A stretch of DNA of 64,000 nt from Bromus sterilis (GCA_950022295.1 OX465599.1:4774001-4838000); one strand, 5' to 3'. Shown: positions 22,701 through 34,805, counted from the stretch's first letter. Notes: generated by a model not told the origin, from the letters alone. Program-made: numbers and translations.

Positions 22701-22958
22701 CCTAGTGCTGAAGACCCCATGGAAATCTACTGTGACAATAGTGGAGCCGTGGCGCAAGCTAGAGAACCAAGGTCCCACCAGAAATCCAAACACATTGAAC
22801 GCCGTTATCACAAAATCCGAGAGTTCATTGACAAAGGATATGTGAGAGTATGCAAGATTCACACGGACCTGAACGTGTCAGATCCGATGACGAAGCCTCT
22901 TCCACGAGCAAAACATGAGCAACACCGAACAACCATTGGTGTGAGAGAACTTATGTAA
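19779..22958 (+). pseudogene. Copia pol (protease, integrase, RT, RNase H) with one premature stop
   Basis: One frame stays open from the TAG in gag to 22958 except for TAG at 21912-21914, where family members read glutamine (FIQNGEE). Order: protease with DTGA (about 19902-19913); GAG-pre-integrase zinc region with HIGKKRMQKLH and CEACLMGK (about 20315-20430); integrase core with the DDE residues in IHSDVCGP, SDRGGEY and GVSERRNRTL; reverse transcriptase with CKWIFKRK, MDVKTAFLNG and YVDD (21978-21989); RNase H with YTDSSF, STTEAEY and CDNSGA. Only the stop interrupts this frame, so pol is close to intact, but the reverse transcriptase is cut before YVDD. Confidence 0.93.
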
Positions 22959-22979
22959 CTAGTATTATTGTATCTAGTG

Positions 22980-22991
22980 ATAGTGGGAGAC
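22980..22991 (+). promoter_or_regulatory. Polypurine tract of the Angela-type element
   Basis: ATAGTGGGAGAC immediately before the 3' LTR; purine-rich as needed to prime plus-strand DNA. Confidence 0.7.
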
Positions 22992-24972
22992 TGTTGGATA
23001 TATGCCCTAGAGGCAATAATAAAGTGTGTTATTATTTATATATTCATATTCATAATTAATGTTTATATTTCTGTGCTATAATTGCAATGATCCTGACCGT
23101 GAGATTCAGAAGAAAACTCATATGCATGTGTGGAAATGTAAACAACAAGAGTTCCTGGTTTTTCCTCTAAGACCAGCCCATGTGCTTATTGATGATTATG
23201 TTTTCTTAATCATGGACATTGTTCTTGTAACAAGGATGTCAATAGCAATGAGAGCATATTGTTGGCAGAACAATGATGTTGAACCGACCCCAGTGTTAAA
23301 TGATATACTTAGAGAACTCATCGTAAAACAAACGTTATAAGTCATATCATAAAATGTTATTATATACATAGTTCCTTAGACCATGAGAATGTCAAGTTAC
23401 TTCACACAAGAAGATGTGCTTTGGTTCTTAGATGAATCTTCCCGTAAATGGGAAGTAGTAAAATAAGTTCTGGGTACATTGGACAGTGTGTCTAGTAACA
23501 GTGATAGTTCGAGACTGGGATTTGCTCCTTCACGATGAAGAGATATAGACTCAGGGCCCACTCGGTATAACGGTATCTATTCTCGTCTGGCCAGACACTT
23601 TGTGATTCGATCACGGAGATACCGGTATACGTAACGAGAAATGAAGACAAACGAGCAATGAGGATAACTAATGGCTTGTGATCAAAAAGGTTGTTTCACA
23701 TGGGTGCCAAACTTCTCTCCTCTAACTTTGTCATATATCGCGAAGCAAAGGGAATAGTATACGATAAACATAAAGGTTCACTCGAAGTCTTTTCGTGTAT
23801 GTGTGGGAGTCAACATGGGTGTCCATGGCTCCGCTGTTAATTATTGGCAAATGACTATGAGTCTTGAAAGCGTTCTAAGTCATGTCCACATAATACCGAA
23901 CCTATTGGATCACACACTTAAAGTACAGTAATCTTTTAGAATACTAGGATGATTGAAGGTTTAGTGGAAGCAAGTAAAGAGCAAAGAATATGGCTAAGAT
24001 ATTTTGGAATTTCTTCAGATAACTTTAGTTCATATGAAAATGGTAATGGGAATAGTTTCGGTGATCGGTGGATAGCTTAAACAATATGTTGTGTTCACCG
24101 GACATATTAACCTTAGCCCGGATTGTTCCGAAACCTATTTAGATGGCTCCGGAACATTCGTTAGAGGTCCCGGAAGGTATTGGAAGTGCTCCAGAAGTGT
24201 CCGGAATGTCCCGAAACGGTCCTGGTAGGTCCCAGAAGGTCCTGGAAGCTTCTAGAAGGTCATGGAAGGTTCCGGGCAGTACCACCCACTGCCCTGCGCC
24301 CCTTGCCTTGGGGGGCAAGCCACCTAGGCTGCCCTGGCCGGCCAGGTGGTGGGGGCGCACCAAAAGGGGGGGGGAATCCCCCTCCAGGTGGGATTTCCAA
24401 ATACCATTATGGAAGGTTTTCGGTGGGAAGGTATGAGTAGGTTTGGAAGGCTTGGGAGTCCAAGTTGGACTCCCAAACCCTCTTGGCCGGCGCCCTAGGC
24501 CCCTTGGCCACCTATATAAGGTGAGCCAAGGGGGGGGGGAGGGTTTAGACAAGCCCCTGCGCCTCCCCCCTTGCCCTAGTTGCTAGTTGCTCCACTTTTA
24601 GACCCCGGTTTAGATTCTAATCTAGATCGGAACTCGCTAGGGTTTTCTCTCTCTAGTTTTCTCGGAGGCGTTCTTCTCTGGACGGCAGAACGCTGCCGGA
24701 TTGCTGTGCCGGACGTGTGGATACCGGTGGAGAGATCATAGCTTTGATCTTGCTTCGAAGACCATCTTCTTCTCGGAGATCTGTTCGAGGGATTGTTCGT
24801 GGGAGATCTGCTTCGACTACTTCCACTACGTCCACGCCGCTTCACCAACTCTTCTTCTGCTGCAACCATTGGTGAGCATAAAGCCTAAACCTTGTATGTG
24901 ATCTATCTTGGATGATCTTGGGTTCTCGTTACGTAGGCACGGAATTTTTGAATTCTACTACGTTCCCCAACA
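22992..24972 (+). repeat. 3' LTR of the Angela-type element
   Basis: 1981 bp, same ends as the 5' LTR, TATATAAG at 24513-24520. It lacks one 10-bp GGAAGGTTCC unit present in the 5' LTR. Confidence 0.93.
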
Positions 24973-25110
24973 GGCAATTCATCGAAATGGCAATCACAAC
25001 TGTAGTAGGCATCATTCATGCTGAAATTTGGGGTAAGAATGACCATAGGGCATGGCATATAACAGGACAAAAACAGAGAAAGCAATTTCCAGCGTACACA
25101 AATTTGAGAT
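24973..25110. repeat. Remainder of the ~299-bp dimer copy 2
   Basis: After the GGCAA target duplication the text (GAAATGGCAATCACAACTG, then GTAGGCATCAT, then GGGTAAGAATGACC) matches copy 1 from about 15365 onward with substitutions. This shows the retrotransposon split an existing duplicate. Confidence 0.65.
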
Positions 25111-25952
25111 TTAAAAAGAGGGCATATAGAAGGAGATCTGACTCCTGAAGACTACACATGAATACAAAACACCACAACCAATCGAAATCAACACAATCAA
25201 AGGGGGGCGTGGATTTCCTGTTGTTTGTTAACTAGGGCAACAAACCAAATGAGGGGGTATGCGATTGCTACAAACACTCCAATGCAGCGCTCAACGCCAA
25301 CCCTAGCGCAATGAACCGACGATCACAGCGAAATCCGCATCGGCCCTGCCGCCTAGCGATGAGCACGGCGACGAACCGCGGCGGTCCGCCGTGAAACAGA
25401 GCAAAGAGCGGGAGAGGAAGAGGGAGCTGCAACTTACCTTTGTCCTCCCCTCCAATGCGGTGGAGCTGGAACTCGCCTTCACCGCCGGTGGCGAGATTAG
25501 AGGCGGAATCGTCTCGAAATCGCCTTCGCCGACCTCCTCTCAAATTAGAAATGCAGCAACTGAAAATGAATGTAGTACTAGGCAACTGGCGTGAGTTGGT
25601 GGAGAAAGAGGGAAGGGGACGTAGGGCGTCGCGGTTGCCGTCGTTCGGGCAGACGGCGGCTGGTCCGAATGATTGTGAATTGATGACGTCGCAACCACCA
25701 GCGCGCCAAGATTCGGGCACAACATCGGACAGGGGAGACGTCGTTCGGGCGGCGTTATTGAAAGAAAAACCTCTAGACAATAGTGTGCTAGAGGTTGCAC
25801 GGTTTCCAATATTTGAAAAACAAAACGGCAGGCGGACGAAGTGACAAACGAGATGCCGAGATGCTGCCTCCGACTATCCTATCTTGTGTTGTGTACTACA
25901 CTGGGTCTGAGGCCTTCTCCTAATACAGGGACCTTTGATCTTGAAAACATTA
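25111..25952 (-). other. GC-rich, gene-5'-end-like segment, no supported CDS
   Basis: On the minus strand, 25800-25270 looks like the leader and first intron of a plant gene: mixed GC content, GAGGACAAAG followed by GTAAGTTGC as a good donor site (near 25440), and CTAGGGTTGGCG downstream. Open frames exist on both strands but match nothing I know. It may belong to the element carrying the CATGGCAA repeats. Function unknown. Confidence 0.25.
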
Positions 25953-26850
25953 CTAGAAGGGCAGTGCGCGCTTTGCTGCGCCGCTGATGTTACTGATACT
26001 GTACAATATTTCTGGTCACACTATCCTTTTACAGTTTACAAATATCTAAATTATCAAGATACAATAATTAACTCAAAAGGCGTACTTCACATACTACACA
26101 CTTACGGCAAAAACCCATATAAAACGTGCTGTTACAGTTGAACCCGTGATTTGGATGAACACTAAGCACAATATGTTGCAATTCTCTATTGCTTGGTATT
26201 TGGTATGCATCACTCTATAGAATGCCCAGTAACAAAATCAATAAGATAAACAATTTAGTAGTTAATGTTTCCATAGGAGCCACGGCTAACCTGATGAACC
26301 AAGTGCACTATATATATACCCTGCTCTGGTGGTATTTGTAAATTTACTGGGAGCAAGCACGAACTAATCATTAGTACCAGCCATTAACCTCGATGTTGTT
26401 GAGACCCATGCGAAATAATCCCTCCAGGGTCTATACCTGGGATAGACATAACTACTTCAGATGCCACATATTAATAGTGGCCTTTGCATCATAGCATTTC
26501 GCCTTCAATGTAAGCCGTCGCACAATTTCATAATACCAGATCAGTAAGTACCACATGTCAATCGCAATTGTTATAATCTTCAATATCAAACAAGACAAGA
26601 GGGAGTACTAGTAGGCCTCACTCATTGAGGATCTTAGGATCAATGGACAATCACGTTCAGTGATCGCCGCATGGAGCTAGCTCGAAACATGTCGTCCTTC
26701 TTAATTCGCCTGACAGTGCCCTCCTGGCATCTCCCTTTTCCGATGCCACATCTAGAGCATATGATTCTCTCCATAATTGTTGGAGTCCAGCTTCTCTTAG
26801 CATCACCATACTGTCCTCCTGGTGGTAGGCCATCTGCGACAATAAAGAGA
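25953..26850 (-). mobile_element. Helitron-like element; 3' end supported, 5' end tentative
   Basis: On the minus strand the hairpin GCGCAGCAAAGCGC is followed by CACTGCCCTT and CTAG (25956-25953), flanked by T, a typical Helitron 3' end. A candidate 5' end (A then TCTCTTTATTG on the minus strand) lies at 26850. It encloses an 84-codon minus-strand frame starting MAESQNPSLSNHN at about 26890 and running to 26640. That peptide is cysteine-containing and basic, and I cannot identify it. Confidence 0.35.
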
Positions 26851-27288
26851 TAAAGATTATGGTTGGAAAGTGAAGGATTTTGTGATTCAGCCATGGATAA
26901 TGATTGGAAAGTGAAGGATTTTGTGCCTAGAGTGTGATTTATGAGGAGGGGGTGATTGAAGGTTGGTTCACATGAGATATACAGACATTCGATGATGTCT
27001 CCAACCGATCTTTGCACGCTTACGAAGAGTAATGAAGAAAAACTAATACATATATGGCTCATAATTCAGAAATAGAAAAGACGTCGTTCTTGTCTTCTTG
27101 GCACAACTATGCACATGGTAATATTACAGAAATCTCCAGTTCTGCATTATCGAATAAGAAGACAAGGAAAGATGTCATGTAGCAACACGTTGTTCAACTT
27201 TACTCACCCTACATATTGAAAGGCTATTAAATTTCAATAAGCAGGCAGAATGTTCACAAACATTACAAAGATCTTGCTCTTTTTCAAC
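26851..27288. other. Intergenic DNA with a short 46-bp duplication
   Basis: GGAAAGTGAAGGATTTTGTG occurs near 26860 and again near 26906. No gene recognised. Confidence 0.4.
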
Positions 27289-28262
27289 TTTTTTTTGAAA
27301 AGGAAGCGTACCCCGGCCTCTACATCAATCGATGCACACAGCCATTTTATTAAGAAAAATATCAAGTTTAAGGTAAGTTTAACAGAGACCACATGTTTCC
27401 ATTCTCGCGGAGAAGAAGAAAATCCGCTACAACCAACGATAAATAGGAAAAGATGACTAAACACCTATCCTATTAACAGAGCGTCATCCAAACCGGTTAT
27501 AGGTATCCCGTGCAACCGTCTTCCATCGGTTGCACCTAGTATCCAAATGCTCCCTGGCCTCCGCTCTGCTCAGTAAGGACCACATACGGATCCAGGCAGA
27601 CGCCCTGAAGATAACCTGCAAAAAATTGGTAATGTTCTTATGGTTAAATACAATATCATTCCGACAGTTCCAAATGGCCTAAAGTAATGCACATACTCCA
27701 ACGCGAATACGTGCTGCTGTCTTTGACTCAATCCCATTCAACCAAGAGCTAAACAGAGTATCTAAGTTAATGGGAGGACTAATATTAAAGGACACTTGTA
27801 TTGTATGCCACAATAACCTCGCTAATGGTCATTTGAGAAAAAGATGTTGAATCGATTCATCCTGATCACAAAAATAACATCGTTGACTCCCGACCCAATT
27901 ACGCTTTGCCAAGTTGTCCTTGGTCAGAATAACTCCCTTGTGAACAAACCACATGAAAACCTTTATTTTTAATGGGACTTTGATATTCCAAATATGAGGT
28001 GACTTAGGGAGGAAACCATTATTAATCAAATCCACATACATTGATTTGACGAAAAATACTCCTGAGACCGAAAGTTTCCAGTTCAGTGTATCCGGCCCAT
28101 CAGATAGGTTGACGTCCATCAACCGACGCACGAGATCGATGTAGCCAGTCATTCCACCTTTGACCTACTAGTGTTCGCCTGAACTGGATGTTTAAAGGAA
28201 AAGATCCAAGAATTGTACTGACGAGCGCTTCTTTACGTTGTACAATATTATAAAATGCAAAT
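27289..28262 (-). pseudogene. 5'-truncated LINE fragment (ORF2 C-terminus, zf-RVT) with 3' tail
   Basis: Minus-strand reading gives NIVQRKEALVSTILG, FRRTLVGQRWNDW, then after a shift the zf-RVT region (SGVFFVKSMYVDL, WNIKVPLKIKVFMWF, CYFCDQDESIQHLF). A C-terminal tail follows (RMWSLLSRAEAREHLDTRCN, YNRFGW). A 3' UTR-like stretch then contains AATAAAATGG and ends in a run of A (plus-strand T at 27289-27296). The reverse transcriptase and endonuclease are missing, as expected from incomplete target-primed reverse transcription. At least two frameshifts are present. Confidence 0.85.
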
Positions 28263-29645
28263 CTCATATTTTTCAACTAAAATTCGAAACCCATCTTGGA
28301 TGGATATGCAAATCTCATCTTTCCTGCTCCAATTAGCTTGAATTTGCATAATATACCTCCAAACAATGGTAACTAAAAAACACAAAAGCAGCAACATATA
28401 ATAGCGCCAAAAATAGCCTAATCTGGAGGATACAATCTGGAGCTTGGTCAAATCCTACATACTACACCAAATATCCACAATACGAAAAATGATAATTAAT
28501 ACTAAGAACAAAACCTAAAATAAATCATTTCACGTAAAAACATCATTCTCCAGATTCCCATTTGCTAGCGTGCATCAACAAAAAAGTTCACTGGCCACAG
28601 AGAAATAACATTAACTTAAATCATTGGTGGAATCTGAATAAAGGAATTGCGACCACTTGATGCTCTTGATGTCAGATGGTTGAACAGGTTTAGGTACCGA
28701 TGCACAATTGCCACTGACGACCTAGCACCCAGAGCGGCTACCAAGTGCCCATAGAATGCGAGAGTGGACATCATGCCGATATCTGCTATACTCTATCTGA
28801 CCGGCACAAACTTCATGGAGATCCGCTTTCGTATTGCATGGAAAATGGCTGGTCGGCGCGGATACCGGCCAAATACACTGACACAAAAGCACGTGGGCTG
28901 ACGCACACCAGAGCTAAGGCCCTCCGACGTGGGCCATGCATATATTATTAGGGTGTGTTTGACGGCGCTCAACCGTTTTTTACCTTGCCTGTGCGTCAGC
29001 CAAGATTAGTTGGCTAGTTTGGGATGAAACTGATTGAGTTGTGGATAACTTACCGCCAAGATTAGTTGCAGGTCCTGATGTCTGATCAACTTGATGGTGC
29101 TCCACCCAGATGTTCTAGCAAGAGTTTACTCTACTCCGCAACGCATTTCCTTGGTAGAGCGTGTGCTAATGGAGCTGCTGACGGTGCGCGTCCGGCTCTG
29201 GATGAGGATGATAAACTGGGTAGACAAGTTGTACTTTATTTTCATTTCACACTTGCGTCGAATGAGTTCCGGGGAAAACGTGTGCATGTCAATTAAGAAA
29301 GCTGAGTCAGACCAGTTTGTGGGGCACATGCGATGTCAGAATAAAAAATTATTTTCGGTGGGTACAGGGTTACATATTCGATCTTGGCACTGGCTTGCAT
29401 GCTTCCTTAACGGTGTGCTCATAAATTGATCACTATCTTTACTAGTAAACAAACTAGGTGGTTAATGCGGTGACACTTCGTTAGACCCTAAAAAGCTCTT
29501 ATCTGCTTGACGCGTTCATGTGGACCAGCATTAGCGCGAGCGTTAACACATACACAGCTAGAGTGTTTATTTCTAAAGCTGGGTGTCATTGAGTTTTGCT
29601 CCGATTGCTTCTATGGGTACGCGATCTGCGCCTGCTGGCTCCATT
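28263..29645. other. Intergenic DNA, no gene seen
   Basis: Open frames at 28745-28951 and 29066-29429 match no family known to me. GGGTGTGTTTGACGG near 28950 resembles grass DNA-transposon termini, but no partner end was found. Confidence 0.4.
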
Positions 29646-29646
29646 A

Positions 29647-29927
29647 GACTAGGCATAGTGGAAAGTAATTTTGACTAATAACATGGTGTTGTTACTGGTT
29701 TATATTATTATCTCTATAGTGGAAGTACATAGATGTAGTGTCATGTAACACTTTATTTATTATGTTGTAGACTCATATTGTTTTGATATGTATGATGTTA
29801 CTCAAAGAGCAAGTAATTATCTAAGTTACCACATCCTCTTTTTCCTCATTAATTATTTGTCACGTCACCTATTTTGCATTGATAAATGTGATGTTACTAC
29901 TGATGTTACTTTCACTATGAATAGTCT
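29647..29927. mobile_element. Probable MITE, ~281 bp
   Basis: The ends GACTAGGCATAGTGGAAAGTAA and TTACTTTCACTATGAATAGTCTC are inverted repeats (about 18 of 22 positions). The AT-rich interior resembles a common grass MITE with ATAGTGG termini. No clear target duplication was found, so the superfamily is uncertain. Confidence 0.45.
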
Positions 29928-30195
29928 CAGTAGATTGACCCCTACCCCTATTATAAAGTAGGCATACTGTGTTTGGTCCCTCCTGTGTGGGTGCTTAATT
30001 ATATAGGATGGTAACAAAATAGTTACGTTATACAGTGCTTCTCGCTCGCGTGCGCAATGATCACTTTGTGGCACATAAGTCTTCGTGTGGGTCAGGTACA
30101 GTGGCCCCTTGCTGTCTGACACAACTGCATATACTCAGGTAGTTGGTGTTATACGCTGCCTGGAAAGTAACTGGCGTGTACAAATACGTTGCGTG

Positions 30196-30381
30196 TGTTA
30201 AACAACCGAGTCACATATTGTTGAGATTTGGTTGTTATACTAGTTGTTAGGCTAGCTGTAGATAAGGACGTATCTTGTCCACGGTTGTAATCTAAACAAC
30301 ATGTACTTATCTCTTGTACAACCTGTATAAATATACGAGGAGGCCGGTGAGGATTCTCACGGCAAAACATTATCTCTGACT
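30196..30381 (+). repeat. 5' LTR of the short-LTR Copia element
   Basis: Starts TGTTAAACAACCGAG and ends CTCTGACT next to the primer site. A TATAAATATA stretch near 30325 is the probable core promoter. Confidence 0.9.
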
Positions 30382-30393
30382 TGGTATCAGAGC
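30382..30393 (+). promoter_or_regulatory. Primer binding site (tRNA-Met)
   Basis: TGGTATCAGAGC, the exact 12-nt complement of plant initiator tRNA-Met, directly after the LTR. Confidence 0.9.
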
Positions 30394-30414
30394 AAAAAGA
30401 TCCAATCTACCATC

Positions 30415-31440
30415 ATGACCGGCACCACCTCAGCTTCCAACTCCGGCACCGCCGGAGCCCTCACCACCCTCAACGCCGGCACCCTCGTCACCGGCTCCAC
30501 CACCTCCGCTCCGATCTCCGTCACCACCCTCGGCAACCTGATCACGCTGCGCCTCACGCGGGACAATTTCCTGCTGTGGAAAACTCAAGCCGTCCCCGCC
30601 CTCGCCGCGAACGGCCTGTATGGCTATGTCGCGGGCACCATTGAAGCCCCGCCGCACACCATCCAGGAAGGCACCGGCGACGCCGCCGTTGAGGTGGCTA
30701 ACCCGGAGTTTCTTCGCTGGTACCAGAAGGACCAGCTCGTCATGATCGCTCTCCTCGGCTCCATGACCGAGGACATCCTCGGCCAGATGACGCAACTGAC
30801 GAACTCTACCGACGTCTGAACTGCTCTCCATGACATGTTCGCCTCCCAGAACCGCGTGTGCATCATGCAGCTGCGCTTCCAGCTCTCCAATCTGAAGAAA
30901 AAAGACCTCACCGCCTCTGAGTACTATCGCAAGATGAAGGGCTTTGCTGATGCTATGGCGTCCATTGGCAAGCCCCTCTCTGACGACGAGGTGCTCGGCT
31001 ACATGCTTGCCGGGCTGGGCTCCGAGTTCGAGCCCCTTGTCGCGTCGATCACAGCGCGCGATGACCCTTTGAGCCTCAGCAGCTTTTATGCTTTCCTCCT
31101 CAGCGCTGAGATCCGCCTCTAGCAGCAAGCCGCACATGGTGAGATACATCATTCTGCCAATGCTGCTGCACGCGGAATTGATGGTCACCGTGGTGGCCAA
31201 GGAGCACGTGCTGGACAAGGTGGGCATGGTGGCCAAGTTGGACAAGGTGGACAAGGCCGTGGCCATGGTGGGCGTGGTCGCGACAACGTCAACGGAAACG
31301 ACGACAACGGCAACGGCCGCTCCAACCTGAAGTGCCAGGTCTGCTCCAAGTACGGTCACGACGCACTTCACTGCCGCAACCGCTTCAATCACGCATTCCA
31401 GCCCGAGGACCAGCGTGAGCGTTCTGGCAACGCTGCAAGC
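30415..31440 (+). pseudogene. Copia gag with two premature stops
   Basis: It starts ATG at 30415 (MTGTTSASNSG). Frame 1 is open except for TGA at 30817-30819, where tryptophan is expected (DV-W-TALHDMF), and TAG at 31120-31122, where glutamine is expected before QQAAHGE. The middle matches Copia gag (LTRDNFLLWKTQ, then YYRKMKGFADAM and LGYMLAGLGSEF). A glycine/glutamine-rich stretch follows, then a complete CCHC knuckle (CQVCSKYGHDALHC, about 31337-31378). Both stops are single transitions from the expected codon. Confidence 0.88.
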
Positions 31441-34400
31441 TTCGGCGGATACACCGTCGATACGGATTGGTACGCTGACACTGGTGCTACCGATCACCTG
31501 ACTAGCGACCTCGACCGCCTTACCATCCATGAGCGCTACGGCGGCAAGGACAAGGTGCACGCCGCAAATGGAGCACGTATGTCTATCTCTCATATCGGTC
31601 AGTCCATGATTTCTGGTTCATCCAAGCCACTTCAACTTCGTAATATTCTGCATGTCCCACATGTTAGCAAGAACCTTCTTTCAGTGCACAAGCTTGTTTC
31701 TGACAATGACGCTTTTGCTGAATTTCATCCTCGTTTTTCTCTCTCTTAAGGACCGAGCAACGAAGGCGGTTCTTCTTCACGGTAGATGCCGCAATGGTAT
31801 TTACCCGGTGCCAAGCTTCAATAAATCGCGTGTTGTCGTTCCCAGTTCGCAAGTTCTCTCCGCTGTCAAGCTCTCTCCAGAACTATGGCATCGAAGATTA
31901 GGCCACCCCTCGAAAGCTGTCGTTGAGTCAGTCCTTAGATCAAATAAATTCGCTTGTGCACCCTCTATTGAGTCTAGTATTTGTGATGCTTGTCAACGAG
32001 CAAAAGTTCATCAATTACCGTTTCGTGATTCTTCTCATGTTACACATGAACCACTTGAACTTATTCATTCAGATGTGTGGGGTCCTGCCATTGTTTCCGT
32101 TGGTGGTTTCAAATGTTATGTGAGCTTCTTGGATGATTTTAGTCGCTTTACGTGGATATATCTCATCAAGCACAAGTCTGATGTTGAACAAGTTTTTTAT
32201 ACTTTTCAAAAACATGTTGAGCGCATGTTGAACACAAAAATTAAAACTGTTCAATCAGACTGGGGTGGAGAGTATCATCGCCTCAATCGATACTTCCAGA
32301 AGGAGGGTATTACTCATCGAGTTTCTTGCCCCCACACGAGCCAGCAAAATGGCATTGCCGAGCGAAAGCACCGCCATATCGTTGAAACGGGATAGCACTT
32401 CTTGCTCATTCCTCACTTCTGCTTCGTTTTTGGGATGAGGCGTTTCTTACTGCGTGTTATCTCATTAATCGCATGCCCACACGAGTTCTCCAAAACTCTA
32501 CACCAATTTCTTGCCTTCGCAATGAAAATCCTGATTATACTTTCCTTCGTGCGTTCGGCTGTGCGTGCTGGCCCAACCTTCGTCCGTACAACAATCGAAA
32601 ACTTGAGTTCCGCTCACGCCAATGTGTTTTCTTGGGTTATAGCTCTATGCACAAGGGGTACAAATGCTTAGATCGGTCCACTGGACGTATCTACATCTCA
32701 CGCGATGTTATTTTCGATGAACTAGTTTTTCCCTTTGAGCAGAATTCCATGTCAAACACCGCATCCCCATTACTACCCACACCTTCTTCCATTTTTCCTA
32801 CTTCCGAGCCAGATATCGTGGATGATCGTATGGGGAGATATGACACTACTTTGCTCACTAACCCTTGTCCTAGCTCGTCTCCGTGCCATGCAGGAACAGA
32901 TGACTCGACTTCGGCGGAGTGCATGTCGCCATGCACGCCACGCCGCAGCCATGCTACTGGCTCGCCGCTTGATCCCACTACATCGCCTCGGCTTGAGCCA
33001 TGCAGCCTGGACTCTCCTGCCCGGCATCTTCCATCGTCGCCCGCGGCGTCCGGTGCTGCCTCGCCCGTCGCCGACTCTACTACACCGGATGAGCCAACTT
33101 CACCAACACCGTCTCCCGCCGCTCCGTCCCCTCCTGCCTCGCCGATTTCTCTCAACGCTCCAGCCGGCGCCGTGCATCCGATGACCACGCGGCTTCGCCA
33201 CAACATCGTCAAGCCATTGGTGCCGAGCGATGGCACCGTTCGTTACGACCCTCGACGACGTGCTTTCCATGCCGAGCCGTGCTCCTATCGTCATGCCTTG
33301 GATGATGAGCAGTGGCGGCCGGCCATGGAGGCTGAGTTTCTCGCTCTTCAGCAGAACGAGACATGGTCGCTCGTGCCTCGGCCTCCCGGCAAGAACATCA
33401 TTGGCTGTAAATGGGTCTTCAAGGTGAAGCACAAGGCTGATGGCTCTCTGGACAAGTTCAAGGCACGCCTTGTCGCTCGAGGTTTTACTCAGCAGCATGG
33501 GCTTGATTACTCAGACACCTTTTCTCCGGTGGTTAAACCTGCTACGGTTCGTCTGGTGCTGTCTCTCGGTATTTCCCGTGGTTGGCATTTTCGTCAGGTG
33601 GACATCAGCAATGCATTTCTGCACGGAATCCTCACTGATGAAGCCTATATGCAGCAGCCTCCCGGTTTCCAGGATCCATCTCGGCCAGATTATGTTTGCA
33701 AGTTACATAAGGCGTTGTATGGACTGAAGCAGTCACCCCGTGCCTGGTATGCTCGTCTCAGTGAGCGTTTTCAACAGCTCGGCTTCTCTCCCTCGGCCGC
33801 CGACACTTCTCTGTTCATTCTTGTTGATGCCGGCGTCACCATATACATGCTTGTTTACGTGGATGACATCGTTATTGTGAGCTCTTCTCAATCTTCTATG
33901 ACAAACCTGCTTCAGAAACTTTCTGTCACATTTCCAGTCAAGGACCTTGGCTCACTTCATTATTTTCTTTGTATTGAAGTGCTTCCCAATTCCGGGGGAA
34001 TAACTCTTACGTAGAAAAAGTATGCTATGGACCTACTGCAGCGTAATGACATGGCGAATTGAAAGCAGTTTCAACCCCAATGTGTGCACATGAGAAGCTT
34101 ACTCGTGACTCCAGACATGGCCTAAATGATGCTGAAGCCTTCAAGTACAGAAGCACGGTGGGAGCCCTTCAGTATCTAACCTTGACACGGCCAGATCTTT
34201 CATTTGCAGTAAACAAGGTCTGCCAATATCTATCATGTCCCACGGATGTCCACTGGGAAGCTGTCAAGCGTATTCTCAGGTTTGTCAAAGGAACGGTGTC
34301 TACTGGCTTGACTATTCGTCGATCGCCATCAACTCTGCTAAGTGTATTCACATATGCTGATTGGGCTGGCTGTGGCGACGACAGGCGATCAACGGGTGGG

Positions 34401-34805
34401 TTTGCTGTGTTTTTTGGACCTAACCTCATCTCTTGGAGTGCACGGAAGCAGCCTACAGTCTCAAGGTCATCGACTGAAGCAGAATATAAAGCGTTGGCGA
34501 ACGGTACAGCCGAAGCGACATGGTTCCAGTCACTGTTGAAGGAGCTACAAGTTCCTCAACCTCGAGCACCTGTTCTATGGTGTGATAACCTCGGCGCGAC
34601 GTACCTCTCAGCCAACCCAGTATTCCATGCACGCACCAAGCACATTGAGGTGGATTTTCATTTCGTGAGAGAGAAGGTCGCCATGGGAGCTCTTGATGTC
34701 CGGTTTGTTTCATCAGCTGATCAAGTCGCTGATGCATTCACTAAACCTCTCACGAAGATCATGTTGACTCGATTGCGATCCAACCTCAACCTTTGCACAG
34801 GCTGA
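31441..34805 (+). pseudogene. Copia pol with several frameshifts and one stop
   Basis: Protease DTGATDHL (about 31480) continues in frame 1 to a shift near 31745. The integrase part (LWHRRLGHPSKAVVES, CDACQRAKVHQLPF, HSDVWGP, QSDWGGEY, QNGIAERKHRH) runs in the second frame to a one-base deletion near 32391. Frame 1 resumes (FWDEAFLTACYLINRMPTR) through a serine/proline-rich linker to the reverse transcriptase (CKWVFKVK, QVDISNAFLHG, YVDD at 33856-33867). TAG at 34012-34014 replaces an expected glutamine. A shift near 34057 leads into RNase H (STEAEYKAL, CDNLGA, HIEVDFHFVRE), ending at 34805. All catalytic boxes remain readable, but the gene is clearly dead. Confidence 0.9.

Larger units (their letters stand above)
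15660..24972 (+). mobile_element. Full-length Copia LTR retrotransposon, BARE/WIS/Angela type
   Basis: Two LTRs of 1987 and 1981 bp enclose gag and pol in Copia order (protease, integrase, reverse transcriptase, RNase H). A perfect 5-bp target duplication GGCAA lies at 15655-15659 and 24973-24977. The LTR start (TGTTGGATATATGCCCTAGA) and the tail ending TACGTTCCCCAACA are those I know from the Angela/BARE family. By eye the LTRs differ at some tens of positions plus a 10-bp gap, roughly 2 percent. At least three lesions interrupt the proteins, so the copy should not be autonomous. Confidence 0.93.

Noticed and set aside
26640..27062. A 140-codon minus-strand frame with a cysteine-containing basic tail
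   Set aside because: No family recognised. It overlaps a short duplication and a possible splice acceptor (TTGTCGCAG), so neither gene nor start could be supported. Mentioned only under the Helitron-like element.
30430..31593. A 387-codon minus-strand open frame
   Set aside because: It is the complement of the GC-rich Copia gag, whose plus-strand reading has recognisable gag and zinc-knuckle motifs.
32691..33236. A 181-codon minus-strand frame within the short-LTR Copia element
   Set aside because: It is antisense to the serine/proline-rich linker between integrase and reverse transcriptase; a compositional shadow.
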